From Nonlabens sp. (lineage in GTDB: Bacteria > Bacteroidota > Bacteroidia > Flavobacteriales > Flavobacteriaceae), in the NCBI RefSeq assembly GCF_018401815.1, contig NZ_JAGYKG010000002.1:372001-436000 (forward strand): a stretch of 64,000 nucleotides of DNA. The letters are read 5' to 3'. Positions 18,419 through 27,512 of the stretch are shown here, in pieces. The translations under genes were made by a program, and so were the position numbers. Each line of letters begins with the position of its first letter. Position 1 is the first letter of the stretch. Under the pieces are notes generated by a model that was not told the DNA's origin, searched no databases, and saw nothing but the letters and a program-made list of their open reading frames with translations.

Positions 18419-18890
18419 TAGTTCTTTGGCAGATAAAATTTAAAAACTAAACTCAAAGGTGAGTCTATTTAACTGGCTACAGGAGGTTCTTGTGGTGTTG
18501 TAATACAGGTAGATATAGTAGTTGCTGCAAAGGTAAAGGTTAACATCCTTCTATCGATAAGCCTATCATTTAAACATGTCTCTTGTTGAACATACCCTTT
18601 TTTCATTTACCTAAGGCTTTTATACCTACGCACTTTGACATCTTTAAGCCAGTTCAAAGATATCCTATTCTCCTTTAAAAAAAATAGAATCCTTTGAGGG
18701 ACGCCTCCATTGAATTTAACTTGTTTTTTCTCCTAGTTTTATCATATAAGAGGAGCTTAACGACAATCAGGGTATGGGTTAAGTCATGTCCCATGAGCTG
18801 GTGTAGTTGAACAAAAAATCAATAGGAAGAAGGCTTATAATTATTTTAGATTCTTTTTTTAATCGATCGTTAACGCAGCATTTTTATTGA
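18419..18890. other. Gene-free region upstream of HMA/MauE gene
   Basis: About 470 bp with one candidate promoter box (18528-18535). A 25-codon minus-strand frame (18469-18546) exists, but I do not call it. No RNA or repeat recognised. Confidence 0.5.
18528..18535 (-). promoter_or_regulatory. -7 box TACCTTTG for the HMA/MauE gene
   Basis: Minus-strand TACCTTTG about 110 bp upstream of the ATG; if used, the leader is about 100 nt. The match is to the -7 consensus only. Confidence 0.4.
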
Positions 18891-19709
18891 TTAAATCTTA
18901 AAGCTCATTACTGGAAGGGAGGAATGATTGGCGATATCTTCAGTGATGCTTCCTTTAAAGAAGTGTAAAAGCCCTTTTCTTGCATGAGTGCTTACCGCGA
19001 TGCAGTCGGCGTGAGTCTCTTCGGCATATTGTAATAATCCGTCTTCCACCGTATAGTCAGAAATAAACGCTACCTGATCAGTACCACCGGCAGCAGCATA
19101 TTGGGTGGTCAGTTCTTTAAATTCTTTCGAGCTGATATAGTCGCTATGAGGTCTATTGATATAAACCACATGTAACTTACTTCCTAAAGTTGAAAATAGT
19201 TGAACAGCTTTTTTGTACGATGTTACACTTTCTTCGGTCAGATCTGTTGCAAAAACTACCTTATTAAGGCTGAAGTTTTTAGGCTTTGATTTTACAGTGA
19301 GGACAGGAGTGGTGCTGTTTCTAACCATTTTTTCAGCATTTGATCCAGCAAAGATACCTTCGTGTGCCATTAGACCATGCGATCCCATAATAATTAGGTC
19401 GGCATCAATATCCTGAGCCAACTCATCTACCTCTTTATATACTTTGTGGTGTTTGATCATGGTTTTTACTTCAACTCCTTCTAAGTAATCTTTATCTAAA
19501 AACGGTTTAAATTTCTTTTGAGAAAGAGCTAATAGAAACATCATTTCATTCTTGTTGTCACTATCCGATTGAGTGATCAATGAGTCTGACAATTCGAGCA
19601 TGTGCAGCACATGTAGAGTTGCGTTGTGTTTTTTAGCTAGCAAGGCGCCTATCTCTAAAGCGTATTCCGAATATTTTGAAAAGTCTACTGGAATGATAAT
19701 GTTGTTCAT
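18891..19709 (-). CDS. Universal stress protein, tandem UspA
   Basis: 272 aa made of two UspA domains (about 1-140 and 146-272). It starts MNNIIIPVDFSKYSEYALEIG. The first domain carries the ATP-binding loop GSHGLMAHEGIFAGSNAEKMV with the G-2x-G-9x-G(S/T) pattern; the second keeps STHARKGLLHFFKGSITEDI. Cytoplasmic stress-responsive nucleotide-binding protein. It lies 254 bp downstream of the P-type ATPase gene stop-to-start, same strand, so co-regulation is possible but not shown. Confidence 0.9.
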   Translation of the reverse strand: MNNIIIPVDFSKYSEYALEIGALLAKKHNATLHVLHMLELSDSLITQSDSDNKNEMMFLLALSQKKFKPFLDKDYLEGVEVKTMIKHHKVYKEVDELAQDIDADLIIMGSHGLMAHEGIFAGSNAEKMVRNSTTPVLTVKSKPKNFSLNKVVFATDLTEESVTSYKKAVQLFSTLGSKLHVVYINRPHSDYISSKEFKELTTQYAAAGGTDQVAFISDYTVEDGLLQYAEETHADCIAVSTHARKGLLHFFKGSITEDIANHSSLPVMSFKI

Positions 19710-19963
19710 GAGGTATAGTTTGGTCTAAATTTAATTCATTCTACAACCAATCTCCTCTAAATGGTATTGATATTCATGATGGGTTGCTTTATATCTTCTT
19801 TGTCAAGAGAACTTCTTGAAGCACTTCCCTAAATTACGTATTGGATGTATTCATTGGTACATTTTAGTCGATTTAAAGAATACCTGATAAAGAAAGCTCT
19901 TAAAAAGTTACTATAGTGGCTCCAATAGATGGGTTAGGTTCAGTGATTACTAAAACATACTAG

Positions 19964-22615
19964 TTAGTCAATGACTTTTAAGACTCTTTTTAAAAATTGA
20001 ATGAATACAACAGGTGTCAAACTGGTTCCAACGATCAAGAGCCAAACAATGGTGTCTATTTTTACAAGGCCAAGAATTTCATTTAATGGGTCTAGTTGGT
20101 AAAAAACACCCATTATAAGTATACAAAGCGCCAAAGCGTACCAAACAAATGGATTGCTGGAAACTTCATTTTTAATAAATGATATTGTATTTGAGGGCAG
20201 ATTGAATACTTGCCATAATTGCGTTAGTGCTAGGCTAAAGAAGGTAATGTTGTTACATACCTTTAGCTCGTAGTTCAGGTAATAACGGCAATACCAACTA
20301 ACTCCCATAATAGGGAAGGCCATTAAAATGGCGTAAATGATAATGCTGATCCAATCCTTTTTAACAATAATGCCCTGACCAGGACGACGCGGCTGATTTT
20401 TCATGGTGAGTTCATTGCCTTTTCCCATTCCCAAAGCTAGTGCAGGGAAAATATCAGTTACTAAATTGAGAAAAAGAATCTGCATGGGGAGAATGGAGAA
20501 AGAGAAATTGAGCAAGCCATAACCAAAGACAATAAAAATTTCAGACAAGTTACAGGAAAGCAAATACACTAAAAATTTTTTAATATTTTGAAAGATGGCC
20601 CTACCTTGTTCAATAGCTGAAACAATAGAACTAAACGAATCATCTTTCAGTACCATCTCTGCGGTTTCTTTTGCCACCTGCGTTCCCCTCAACCCCATCG
20701 CAATACCGATATCTGCTTTTTTTAAAGCTGGAGCATCATTGATACCGTCTCCAGTCATGGCGACAACATCCCCTTTTTTTTGATAAAGGCTCACCATATC
20801 TAACTTTTGTTTTGGGTCAACCCTTGCAAATATGGTGGCAGCAAATAATCTGTTTTTGGATGGGGAGCCTTTCAATTCCTCGCCAGTAATAACAATATTT
20901 TTTTTATTGGATAATTGTATCTTTTCGGCGATGTGAAGTGCAGTTGCAGGATGGTCGCCGGTAATCATGATTACTTTTATACCGGCATCCCGGCAAGATT
21001 CTAAGGCCTCTATTACTTCTATTCTTGGAGGGTCTAAAAATCCAATAAAACCAGCAAAAGTTAAATCCTGCAAAAACTTATGGCTGGGAATATCTGTAGC
21101 TTCTTTGAAGGCGAAAGCAAGTACTCGTGTGCCTTGTGCCTGTAGTTCTTCTGCTCTTTGTAAAAATAGTTCTTTCTCTTTTTTGGTTAATTTTTCTACC
21201 TTCTTTTCCTTACTAAACGTACTGCATTTTTCTATAAGCACTTCTACAGCTCCTTTAGCGGCTACAAAGTTGGTACTGCCATTTTTATGCAAGGTTCCCA
21301 TTACTTTAGTTTCAGAGCTAAAAGCTTCCTCTGTCACACGTGGATACTGTTTGTTGAGTTGATCAGAATCGATGTTGTTATCAGCTACAAATTGCAACAG
21401 TGCAATTTCTATGGGGTCCCCCAGTTCTTTTTTATGAATTCCTACATTCTGGATTACTGCATTGTTACATAAGGTGGAGATTAGTAGCAGCTGGTCCACA
21501 ATAACTTGGTTGTGGTCACTGCATATTTTATTTTTTTCTACAGCTATGGATTCTTCAAAAACATAAAGATCGCTGACTTTAATCTTATTTTCCGTCAGTG
21601 TTCCCGTTTTATCAGTAAAAATGGTGGTGATGCCCCCTAGAGTTTCTACAGCCGCTAATCTTTTGATCAGCACATTTTTTTTGGCCATACGCAGCATTCC
21701 ATAGGTCAATGCAATGGTGGCTACTATTGGTAATCCTTCAGGAATAGCTGCCACAGCTAGTGCTAATGCTGTTTCAATAATAAGATAGAGCTCCTTACCT
21801 TGAAGAATTCCTGTGATAACAAAAATGGAAGCAAATATACTTGTGATCCAAATTAGTTTTTTTGTGAGGTCCTGTAGTTTTTTTTCTAAAGGAGTACTAC
21901 TTTGTGCTGCAGCTTCTACTAGGGAGGTGATGTTGCCCAATTCCGTGTGAATTCCTGTACCAATTATAATGGCTTTGGCATTGCCATTTACAATCGCTGT
22001 GCCTTTAAAAAGCATGTTAGCCTGTTCGGCTATAGCAGTGTTTTTTTCAAGGGACGCCAGCTTTTTGGTTACCGGTAACGACTCTCCTGTCAAAGCAGAT
22101 TCATCTGCTTCTAATTGATGAACTTCAAATATACGAGCGTCAGCAGGTACAATATCCCCAGCCTCTAAAAGCACAATATCACCTGGCACTAGATTTTCAG
22201 AGGGTACTTCGGCTATTTTGTAGTCTCGAATAACTTTTGAAATGTTCACATCCATCTGTTTTAAAGCATTCATGGATCTGCGTGCCTGTAACTCCATGAA
22301 AAAACCTAAGGCCGCGGTAATAAATAGTACCGCAATAACGGAAAATCCCTCCAGCCAATGTTCATAAAAAAAGGAAAGGCTGGCAGCTACTACCAATAAT
22401 AAAACGATCGGGCTTCTAAATTGGGTAAGAAGGACCAAAAAGATGCTTTTTTGTTGTTGTTCTTTATAGCTATTGGAACCGTAATTTTTAATTCCTTGTT
22501 CTACTTGTTGCCCTGTTAGGCCGCTTTGTCGATTCGTTTGAAAAAGTTGAGTAATTTTTTCTAGGTCCTCAGAATGAGGAAATGGTATGGGATAGGTGTT
22601 GTTTTCATTTTCCAT
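19964..22615 (-). CDS. Cation-translocating P-type ATPase (P2-type)
   Basis: 883 aa. Order: N-terminal cation ATPase domain (about 1-70), two helices, actuator domain with TGES, helices 3-4 with the PEGLP ion-binding motif, phosphorylation site DKTGTLT, nucleotide-binding domain, hinge MTGDGINDAPALKKADIG, and six C-terminal helices. This is the layout of P2A/P2B calcium- or Na/K-type pumps; VAAIPEGLP favours calcium or a related cation. Upstream, 22616-23206 has no gene. A weak terminator-like hairpin lies beyond its start. Confidence 0.93.
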   Translation of the reverse strand: MENENNTYPIPFPHSEDLEKITQLFQTNRQSGLTGQQVEQGIKNYGSNSYKEQQQKSIFLVLLTQFRSPIVLLLVVAASLSFFYEHWLEGFSVIAVLFITAALGFFMELQARRSMNALKQMDVNISKVIRDYKIAEVPSENLVPGDIVLLEAGDIVPADARIFEVHQLEADESALTGESLPVTKKLASLEKNTAIAEQANMLFKGTAIVNGNAKAIIIGTGIHTELGNITSLVEAAAQSSTPLEKKLQDLTKKLIWITSIFASIFVITGILQGKELYLIIETALALAVAAIPEGLPIVATIALTYGMLRMAKKNVLIKRLAAVETLGGITTIFTDKTGTLTENKIKVSDLYVFEESIAVEKNKICSDHNQVIVDQLLLISTLCNNAVIQNVGIHKKELGDPIEIALLQFVADNNIDSDQLNKQYPRVTEEAFSSETKVMGTLHKNGSTNFVAAKGAVEVLIEKCSTFSKEKKVEKLTKKEKELFLQRAEELQAQGTRVLAFAFKEATDIPSHKFLQDLTFAGFIGFLDPPRIEVIEALESCRDAGIKVIMITGDHPATALHIAEKIQLSNKKNIVITGEELKGSPSKNRLFAATIFARVDPKQKLDMVSLYQKKGDVVAMTGDGINDAPALKKADIGIAMGLRGTQVAKETAEMVLKDDSFSSIVSAIEQGRAIFQNIKKFLVYLLSCNLSEIFIVFGYGLLNFSFSILPMQILFLNLVTDIFPALALGMGKGNELTMKNQPRRPGQGIIVKKDWISIIIYAILMAFPIMGVSWYCRYYLNYELKVCNNITFFSLALTQLWQVFNLPSNTISFIKNEVSSNPFVWYALALCILIMGVFYQLDPLNEILGLVKIDTIVWLLIVGTSLTPVVFIQFLKRVLKVID

Positions 22616-23206
22616 TTTATGTTACCTTATTGGAGTCCTTGTATGGGTACAGCTATTTTTTGTAAATACTTGTATTTAAAATAGTTGCATCACTACTAAA
22701 ATAACACTTACCCCTCTTAATCTGAAAAAAACACAGTTGTTTTTTCATCTATTGGCTACGATTCTCTTGTTGTAAAAACTATATAGTTAACGGATTGGAT
22801 AAAAAAACATCCCTGTGGCAGGGGTTATTTAGGCAGGAGACGAATGCAACATCTGTTTTAGGAGTCTACCAATAAATAATTCCTTTTCAAAACGCTGATG
22901 TAGTTCTGTTGCGTAAGCCTGACCTGGATCAAGTAATCATTACAAGCAACAGTACTACTTCAAATCCCTTCCGCAAATTGATGCTATCACAAGTGGGACT
23001 GCTTTTCAATTGATGTTTTGTCCATTGGATTTATAGAATGGAACAACATGACTTGTTTTTTTATATTAATGAGGGAATAGCGTTCACATAGGCGACTTTA
23101 GGCATCCGACTATCGAAGCGGTTGGAATGCTCCTATTATGTTCTAAGGGTGCTAAAATCAATAGATTCTCAACTACTAGAACACAATCACCTGCTAAAAT
23201 GGACTT
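22616..23206. other. Gene-free region, P-type ATPase / histidine kinase
   Basis: About 590 bp. It holds one hairpin with a T-run reading to the left (22801-22823). I find no reading frame with protein-like composition and no RNA gene. It should contain the promoter of the P-type ATPase. Confidence 0.5.
22801..22823 (-). terminator. Hairpin with T-run, minus strand
   Basis: CCCTG-CCA-CAGGG hairpin followed on the minus strand by a run of seven T. It would end transcripts of the histidine kinase gene about 380 bp after its stop. Confidence 0.5.
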
Positions 23207-24838
23207 TTAAATTCTAATGGTTGATTTAAAACCGTGCCCTATTTCGGATTCAAAAGTAATGTTACCGTAAATGGAATGCATCCGATTTTCTATATTGTGA
23301 ATGCCATTTCCTTTTACAAGAGTGGTTCCCACACCATTATCTTTATAAGTGATGGTCATCGAATTTCCCATAGAGCTAAAGTTGATGAACACAAAACTAG
23401 CCTCGCTGTGTTTTCTCATGTTGGTTAAGAGTTCCTGAAACACTCTATAAAGACCAGATTTTTGAATATTTTTCAAGTTTTTCCAATCCATGAGTTGAAG
23501 CCCTTTGGTTAGGATAGTTATCTGTTCATTTTGGTAACTTAAAAAAAGGTCGCTAAGCAACTCTGTATAAGGAGTGTTGAGATCTATAGCACTATTTTGT
23601 TTTGAAATATCTCTGGTTCTCTTATAAATGTTTTCTAGGGTGTCTAATAATTCTATACTGCTGTTGGAACCGGTCTGTAGTTGGGTCATTACATGATAAA
23701 CATCATTGGCAACCTCGTCGTGAATCGTTCTAGAGATGCGAGTTTCCGTATTATAGACTTCCTGTAATTTTTCTTTTTTGTGTTGATAGGATAAGATAAA
23801 ATAAATAGATAGGGAAGCTAAAGCTATAAACAACAAGAGGTAAAGAAGTCGCTCCTTATCGAGTTGACTATCTTGAAAGTCTTTTTCTTTTTTATCGTAT
23901 TGATAAACGTAATAATTAAAATTATTGCGTTGCTCTTCTTGCAGGTTATTAAGACTGTCATTTAGCGCAATGTAGGCTAAAGCGTATTCAGATTCTCCAG
24001 ATTCTACTTTTAATCGCAGCGCGCTTTGTAAAAGCTCAGGAACTTTGGTTATACGAGCTATTTCAAGAAACTTATCAGAATATTTTTTCATATTTAAGCT
24101 GTCATTGGCTTCTTTATAAAAACGAGTCAAGCGGTTGTAACTCGATATCAATCCATTGGGGTATTTATCCTTTAATCTTAAGTCTAAAGCCTCTAACAAC
24201 CCTTTTTCTGCTTTGGGTATATGGAGTTGGGATTGAATAAAACTCAAATTATTTAATGTTCTAGCGATCTCTACCGTATTAGCACTTTCTATGGCTTTGC
24301 TATAGGCGGCTTTATAAAAAGACAAAGCGGTTTCTAGTTCGTTTTTGAATTCGTAGACATATCCCTTGTTATTCAACAGGATCGCTATATCAACAGGCAA
24401 GCTGGCGGTGGTTAAGGCTTCATCATAAAGAGCTAATGATTGTGAATAATCCTTTCTTTCCCTATAAATTATGCCGAGCTCACTAATGGAAGTAGTATAA
24501 CAGGACTTGGTCCAGTCGGTTTTATTTTCAAGCTCAGTTAAAAGGTCGATGCATTCTAGATGTAAGAGCTCACTTTCAGAGTTATAGCCCAATTGCATTT
24601 GAATGCGCGCCAGGTTTTGAATCGCATAAATCAACCTGGTTCTATGTTCTTTTTTTTCAGAATTATCTATCCTAAGCTGTGTAAAGAATTGATACGCTTT
24701 AGCCAGGTCATTAGGTTGTAAGGGGTTGTTAATTTTGCTGGAGTAATAAGCTAAACTATCGGTTTCTTGAGCTTTTGATGTATAGCTTAAAAGAAATAAA
24801 AGACAAAAAAAGAGGAATGAAATAAGGGGTGCTTTCAT
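23207..24838 (-). CDS. TPR sensor histidine kinase (orphan)
   Basis: 543 aa. Signal peptide (MKAPLISFLFFCLLFLLSYTSKAQ), periplasmic TPR repeats (about 30-290), one transmembrane helix (about 325-345, LLYLLLFIALASLSIYFIL), a short coiled-coil, a dimerisation/phosphoacceptor helix with His in SRTIHDEVANDVYHVM, and a HATPase domain with N-box ELLTNMRKHSEAS and G-box DNGVGTTLVKGNGIHNIENR. This is the LiaS/NarX-like class. No response regulator lies next to it in the window. The protein is complete. A tiny lipoprotein gene lies 35 bp upstream in the same direction. Confidence 0.88.
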   Translation of the reverse strand: MKAPLISFLFFCLLFLLSYTSKAQETDSLAYYSSKINNPLQPNDLAKAYQFFTQLRIDNSEKKEHRTRLIYAIQNLARIQMQLGYNSESELLHLECIDLLTELENKTDWTKSCYTTSISELGIIYRERKDYSQSLALYDEALTTASLPVDIAILLNNKGYVYEFKNELETALSFYKAAYSKAIESANTVEIARTLNNLSFIQSQLHIPKAEKGLLEALDLRLKDKYPNGLISSYNRLTRFYKEANDSLNMKKYSDKFLEIARITKVPELLQSALRLKVESGESEYALAYIALNDSLNNLQEEQRNNFNYYVYQYDKKEKDFQDSQLDKERLLYLLLFIALASLSIYFILSYQHKKEKLQEVYNTETRISRTIHDEVANDVYHVMTQLQTGSNSSIELLDTLENIYKRTRDISKQNSAIDLNTPYTELLSDLFLSYQNEQITILTKGLQLMDWKNLKNIQKSGLYRVFQELLTNMRKHSEASFVFINFSSMGNSMTITYKDNGVGTTLVKGNGIHNIENRMHSIYGNITFESEIGHGFKSTIRI

Positions 24839-24873
24839 TCCTCTAAAATACTACCTAAATTTAAAATGTAGGA

Positions 24874-25050
24874 TTAATTACCATTATTATCTGAAGGAGG
24901 AGGTAGAGGTGGAGGTGGTGTTTCAACGCCTCCTTCATTTTTACAGCAAGCTTGTACGCCTTCTATAGGATCGGTAAAACTTTCTGGGGTACAAGAAAAT
25001 AAAGAGAAATAAACGGCGAGCATAAGGATTACTACTACTAATTTTTTCAT
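24874..25050 (-). CDS. Small proline-rich lipoprotein, 58 aa
   Basis: MKKLVVVILMLAVYFSLFSC is a lipoprotein signal peptide (lipobox FSLFSC, Cys20). The mature peptide of 38 residues has a CC pair (VQACCKNEGG) and a polyproline tail (TPPPPLPPPSDNNGN). It lies 35 bp upstream of the histidine kinase gene and reads in the same direction, so the two are likely co-transcribed; it could be a partner or ligand of the kinase's periplasmic TPR domain, which is speculation. ATG at 25050. Confidence 0.65.
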   Translation of the reverse strand: MKKLVVVILMLAVYFSLFSCTPESFTDPIEGVQACCKNEGGVETPPPPLPPPSDNNGN

Positions 25051-25378
25051 ATTTGAGGTGTTTAAAATTTGGCACTAGTGCTGCTGTCCGAAATTTTTTC
25101 AGATTTGTTTACAGCAGCACCTGCTGGATTTTGAAGAGCGTCCTCTTCTTTGGGAAGTATGGAGAGGCAGAAGTAAAAGAGATCAGTACTTCCCAATTGC
25201 TCATCTCTTGTTACGTTGCAGCTCCACGGCAGAATCAATATTCGCAAGCCTTATTGCGAGTAAAGCGGTTATCAATTCTTGGACAAATGAAAGATTTGTG
25301 TTCTAGGATGGTTGGAAAAGAGTAGGAATGTTTTAGGAACGTATTTGGAAAATGAGTTCCTAATTAGTTCCAGAGTTT
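25051..25378. other. Gene-free region, lipoprotein / 241-aa gene
   Basis: About 330 bp between divergent genes. Two short overlapping frames exist here on opposite strands; neither has convincing composition or a start signal. It probably holds both promoters. Confidence 0.45.
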
Positions 25379-26104
25379 ATGAATCTGAATATCAGCTATA
25401 TGAATAAAATTTTAGTGTTGCAGGCTTTCGCTAAAGCGGAAAAAGAAATCAAAAAAAGAGGGGTTACAAAGCCTTCTTTAGTTCAAATGGCCACCGAACT
25501 GTCTGACTACCTGGAGGAGGAAAAAGGCTTCAATCTAGGGGAAAAGAGTTTGAGGATGTATCGAGGAGCTGCAGAAAAATTGAACGATACAAGTGAGGAT
25601 ATCAGTATCAAGCAGCTCGCGGTAATCAACGGGCTATGTAACTATTTGGATTGCGATAATTATCAGGAATTTGTAAAAAGAATCAGTGGAGAAGGAACTG
25701 AAATACAGCCTTTAGCACCTAAAAGAGGCACTAAGTTTTTTACACCAGTGAGGATGGCAGTTGCAGTAAGTGCGTTGGTTTTGATCTCCCTATTTATATA
25801 TAACTATTCCACTAGACTGCGCTGGATGGTATGGCAGGAAGATCATTATGTAGAGGTTGATTTTGATGTAAAAAAGTATAGTGTGAAGCAACTACAGCCT
25901 TATAAAGAAGAAAGGATCTTATCCTTTAAAAAAGTGGAGGTAACTTGTGCAACTATTTTCTTTAACCAGGATAAAAGTGTGAGGTTTTGGTACGGGAAAA
26001 ACAGCGACAAAGAATTGGAGGTTTTTACAGACTTAGGCCTACATCCTGAAACTGGTAACACCCTGAAACCTATCACCCCTTGCATGATTGATAAGTATGT
26101 TTGA
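25379..26104 (+). CDS. Hypothetical single-pass membrane protein, 241 aa
   Basis: N-terminal ~95 residues are charged and helical (MNKILVLQAFAKAEKEIKKRG...), with a fold that looks DNA- or protein-binding (SLVQMATELSDYLEEEKGF, ISIKQLAVINGLCNYLDCDNYQEFV). A transmembrane segment follows at about 122-143 (FTPVRMAVAVSALVLISLF), then a ~95-residue, probably periplasmic, domain. It begins at ATG 25379; a second ATG at 25400 is possible. I do not recognise the family. A degenerate GCTTTCGC palindrome lies at 25423 (read AFAKAE). Confidence 0.6.
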   Translation: MNLNISYMNKILVLQAFAKAEKEIKKRGVTKPSLVQMATELSDYLEEEKGFNLGEKSLRMYRGAAEKLNDTSEDISIKQLAVINGLCNYLDCDNYQEFVKRISGEGTEIQPLAPKRGTKFFTPVRMAVAVSALVLISLFIYNYSTRLRWMVWQEDHYVEVDFDVKKYSVKQLQPYKEERILSFKKVEVTCATIFFNQDKSVRFWYGKNSDKELEVFTDLGLHPETGNTLKPITPCMIDKYV

Positions 26105-26132
26105 AAGAATCCCTAAAGAATTTTTGCACATA

Positions 26133-26164
26133 AAAAAACACCTATAGATATATCGGTGTTCTTA
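26133..26164. terminator. Terminator-like hairpin
   Basis: AACACC / GGTGTT stem preceded by an A-run and followed by a short T-rich stretch, after the 241-aa gene and before a convergent gene. Confidence 0.4.
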
Positions 26165-26298
26165 TTAAGTATGGGTGGCGTTTGCTCCAAGATGGTATTC
26201 CGTACATCCTAGGTAATTATAAAAATAGAGTGGGCCTTATTTCATTTGCTATCTGGACGCTTTAAAGAAGCGTACCTACTGGGCTTATAGGGGGTAGC

Positions 26299-27120
26299 TT
26301 ACTTCCATATAAATCTCATATACACCGGCAAGTGGTCGGATAGCATTCTACTGCTTTCTAGTCGGTCACATTCTTGAACAAAATCTATAGCGCCACAATC
26401 AGTCACCACGTTTTTTTGAGAATCATAAATGATGTGATCCATAGGTTGATGCAGGTACTCGTTGTCTTTACAAGTTCTTTTTAAGGAAGTGCTGCCAGCA
26501 GTAGCGCAAGTATCGTACTGAGCTTCTTTTAATTTTTCAAAGGCTTGGTGATCCATGGATAAGTTAAAATCACCCGCCAGAATGATGTGTTCTGTTTGAT
26601 GATGCATGATGTAGTCGCTTATACAGCTCACTTCTTCTTCTGGCAGCTCCTTTTGTTTTCTTGCGTGGTAGTTAAGAATAGTAACTAGGTTACCTTTCAC
26701 TTTAAATTTAATTTGATAAGGCTCTCGATATACGCAATCTTTAAGAACACCGAGCAGCGTTGCTTTTTCTACCACTTTTACTTGACTGGTTTTCCATAAA
26801 AAAGCGTATTTCTCGGTCTTGTAGGCAGGGCTGCTGGTAGGATTGCTAATGGCATACTCCCAGTTACTCCCTTTTCTGTTCAACTCGTCAGCCAGTCGTG
26901 CCACCGCTTGCGAGCCTCCATAACCAGCCACCACTTCTTGAATAGCGATGATGTCATAATCTCTTAAAATCTCTGCCATACGTTCGATCTCCTCGGCAGA
27001 CTTGGTCTTGCCAAAATCTCTGATGTTCCAAGAAACCAAAGAGATCTCCTCTTGAGCTAGGCTGAGGTGGGACAGGCATAAAAATAAGGTTAGAAAAAGG
27101 AATAGCTGCTTGACACTCAT
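26299..27120 (-). CDS. Secreted endonuclease/exonuclease/phosphatase-family protein
   Basis: 273 aa, starting at ATG 27120 (MSVKQLFLFLTLFLCLSHLSLAQ signal peptide); an upstream in-frame ATG at 27201 would bury the signal sequence. Conserved EEP-superfamily motifs: LVSWNIRDFGK, AIQEVVAG (metal Glu), LAGDFNLSMDH, and a C-terminal SDHLPVYM with the catalytic Asp-His. Members are Mg-dependent nucleases or lipid phosphatases; being exported, a DNase I-like role in nutrient or extracellular DNA use is plausible. Confidence 0.85.
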   Translation of the reverse strand: MSVKQLFLFLTLFLCLSHLSLAQEEISLVSWNIRDFGKTKSAEEIERMAEILRDYDIIAIQEVVAGYGGSQAVARLADELNRKGSNWEYAISNPTSSPAYKTEKYAFLWKTSQVKVVEKATLLGVLKDCVYREPYQIKFKVKGNLVTILNYHARKQKELPEEEVSCISDYIMHHQTEHIILAGDFNLSMDHQAFEKLKEAQYDTCATAGSTSLKRTCKDNEYLHQPMDHIIYDSQKNVVTDCGAIDFVQECDRLESSRMLSDHLPVYMRFIWK

Positions 27121-27512
27121 ATTAGATTTTTTATAAGAATAGGTTGTAAAGGTATGCCGCTTTCGCGAAAGCGGCACTAACATAATTAGTTGGCCTCCCA
27201 TCTTGATTTAGTAAAGAAACCGAAGAACAAAGGTATTTATAAGTTATTTAATCTGAGTTACGGAAAGCCGTACACCAACATCCCTTTCTTATCGTATTAT
27301 TAGACTGAAAAATGGAAAGTCAATTTACGGACTGCTTTCTGAGATCTAGTGTTTAAAAACCACGAGCATCTTAGATAAACGCCTAAGACCATAAGCAAAA
27401 TTAAATTTCATTCCTTATATTCACAATCCCTAAATCAATGCTTTTTCTTACAAAACTAGAGGTGTGTGATTTAGGTTTTTTTTATTTGCAAAAGCAAAGC
27501 CTATTTAAGCCT
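27121..27512. other. Divergent intergenic region, EEP gene / hsdR
   Basis: About 390 bp with one extended palindrome (27157-27174). No recognised -7 box at the expected spot for hsdR; nothing else seen. This is the junction between core and accessory DNA. Confidence 0.5.
27157..27174. repeat. Extended GCTTTCGCGAAAGC palindrome (intergenic)
   Basis: 18-bp perfect palindrome CCGCTTTCGCGAAAGCGG upstream of the secreted EEP-family gene. Confidence 0.85.

Noticed and set aside
18469..18546. 25-codon minus-strand frame upstream of the HMA/MauE gene
   Set aside because: Too short and it overlaps the likely promoter box; no other evidence.
25053..25325. Two overlapping frames on opposite strands in the intergenic region upstream of the 241-aa gene
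   Set aside because: Both start at non-ATG codons and lack convincing composition; the end of the minus frame (KSEKISDSSTSAKF) looks slightly protein-like but there is no support for a gene.
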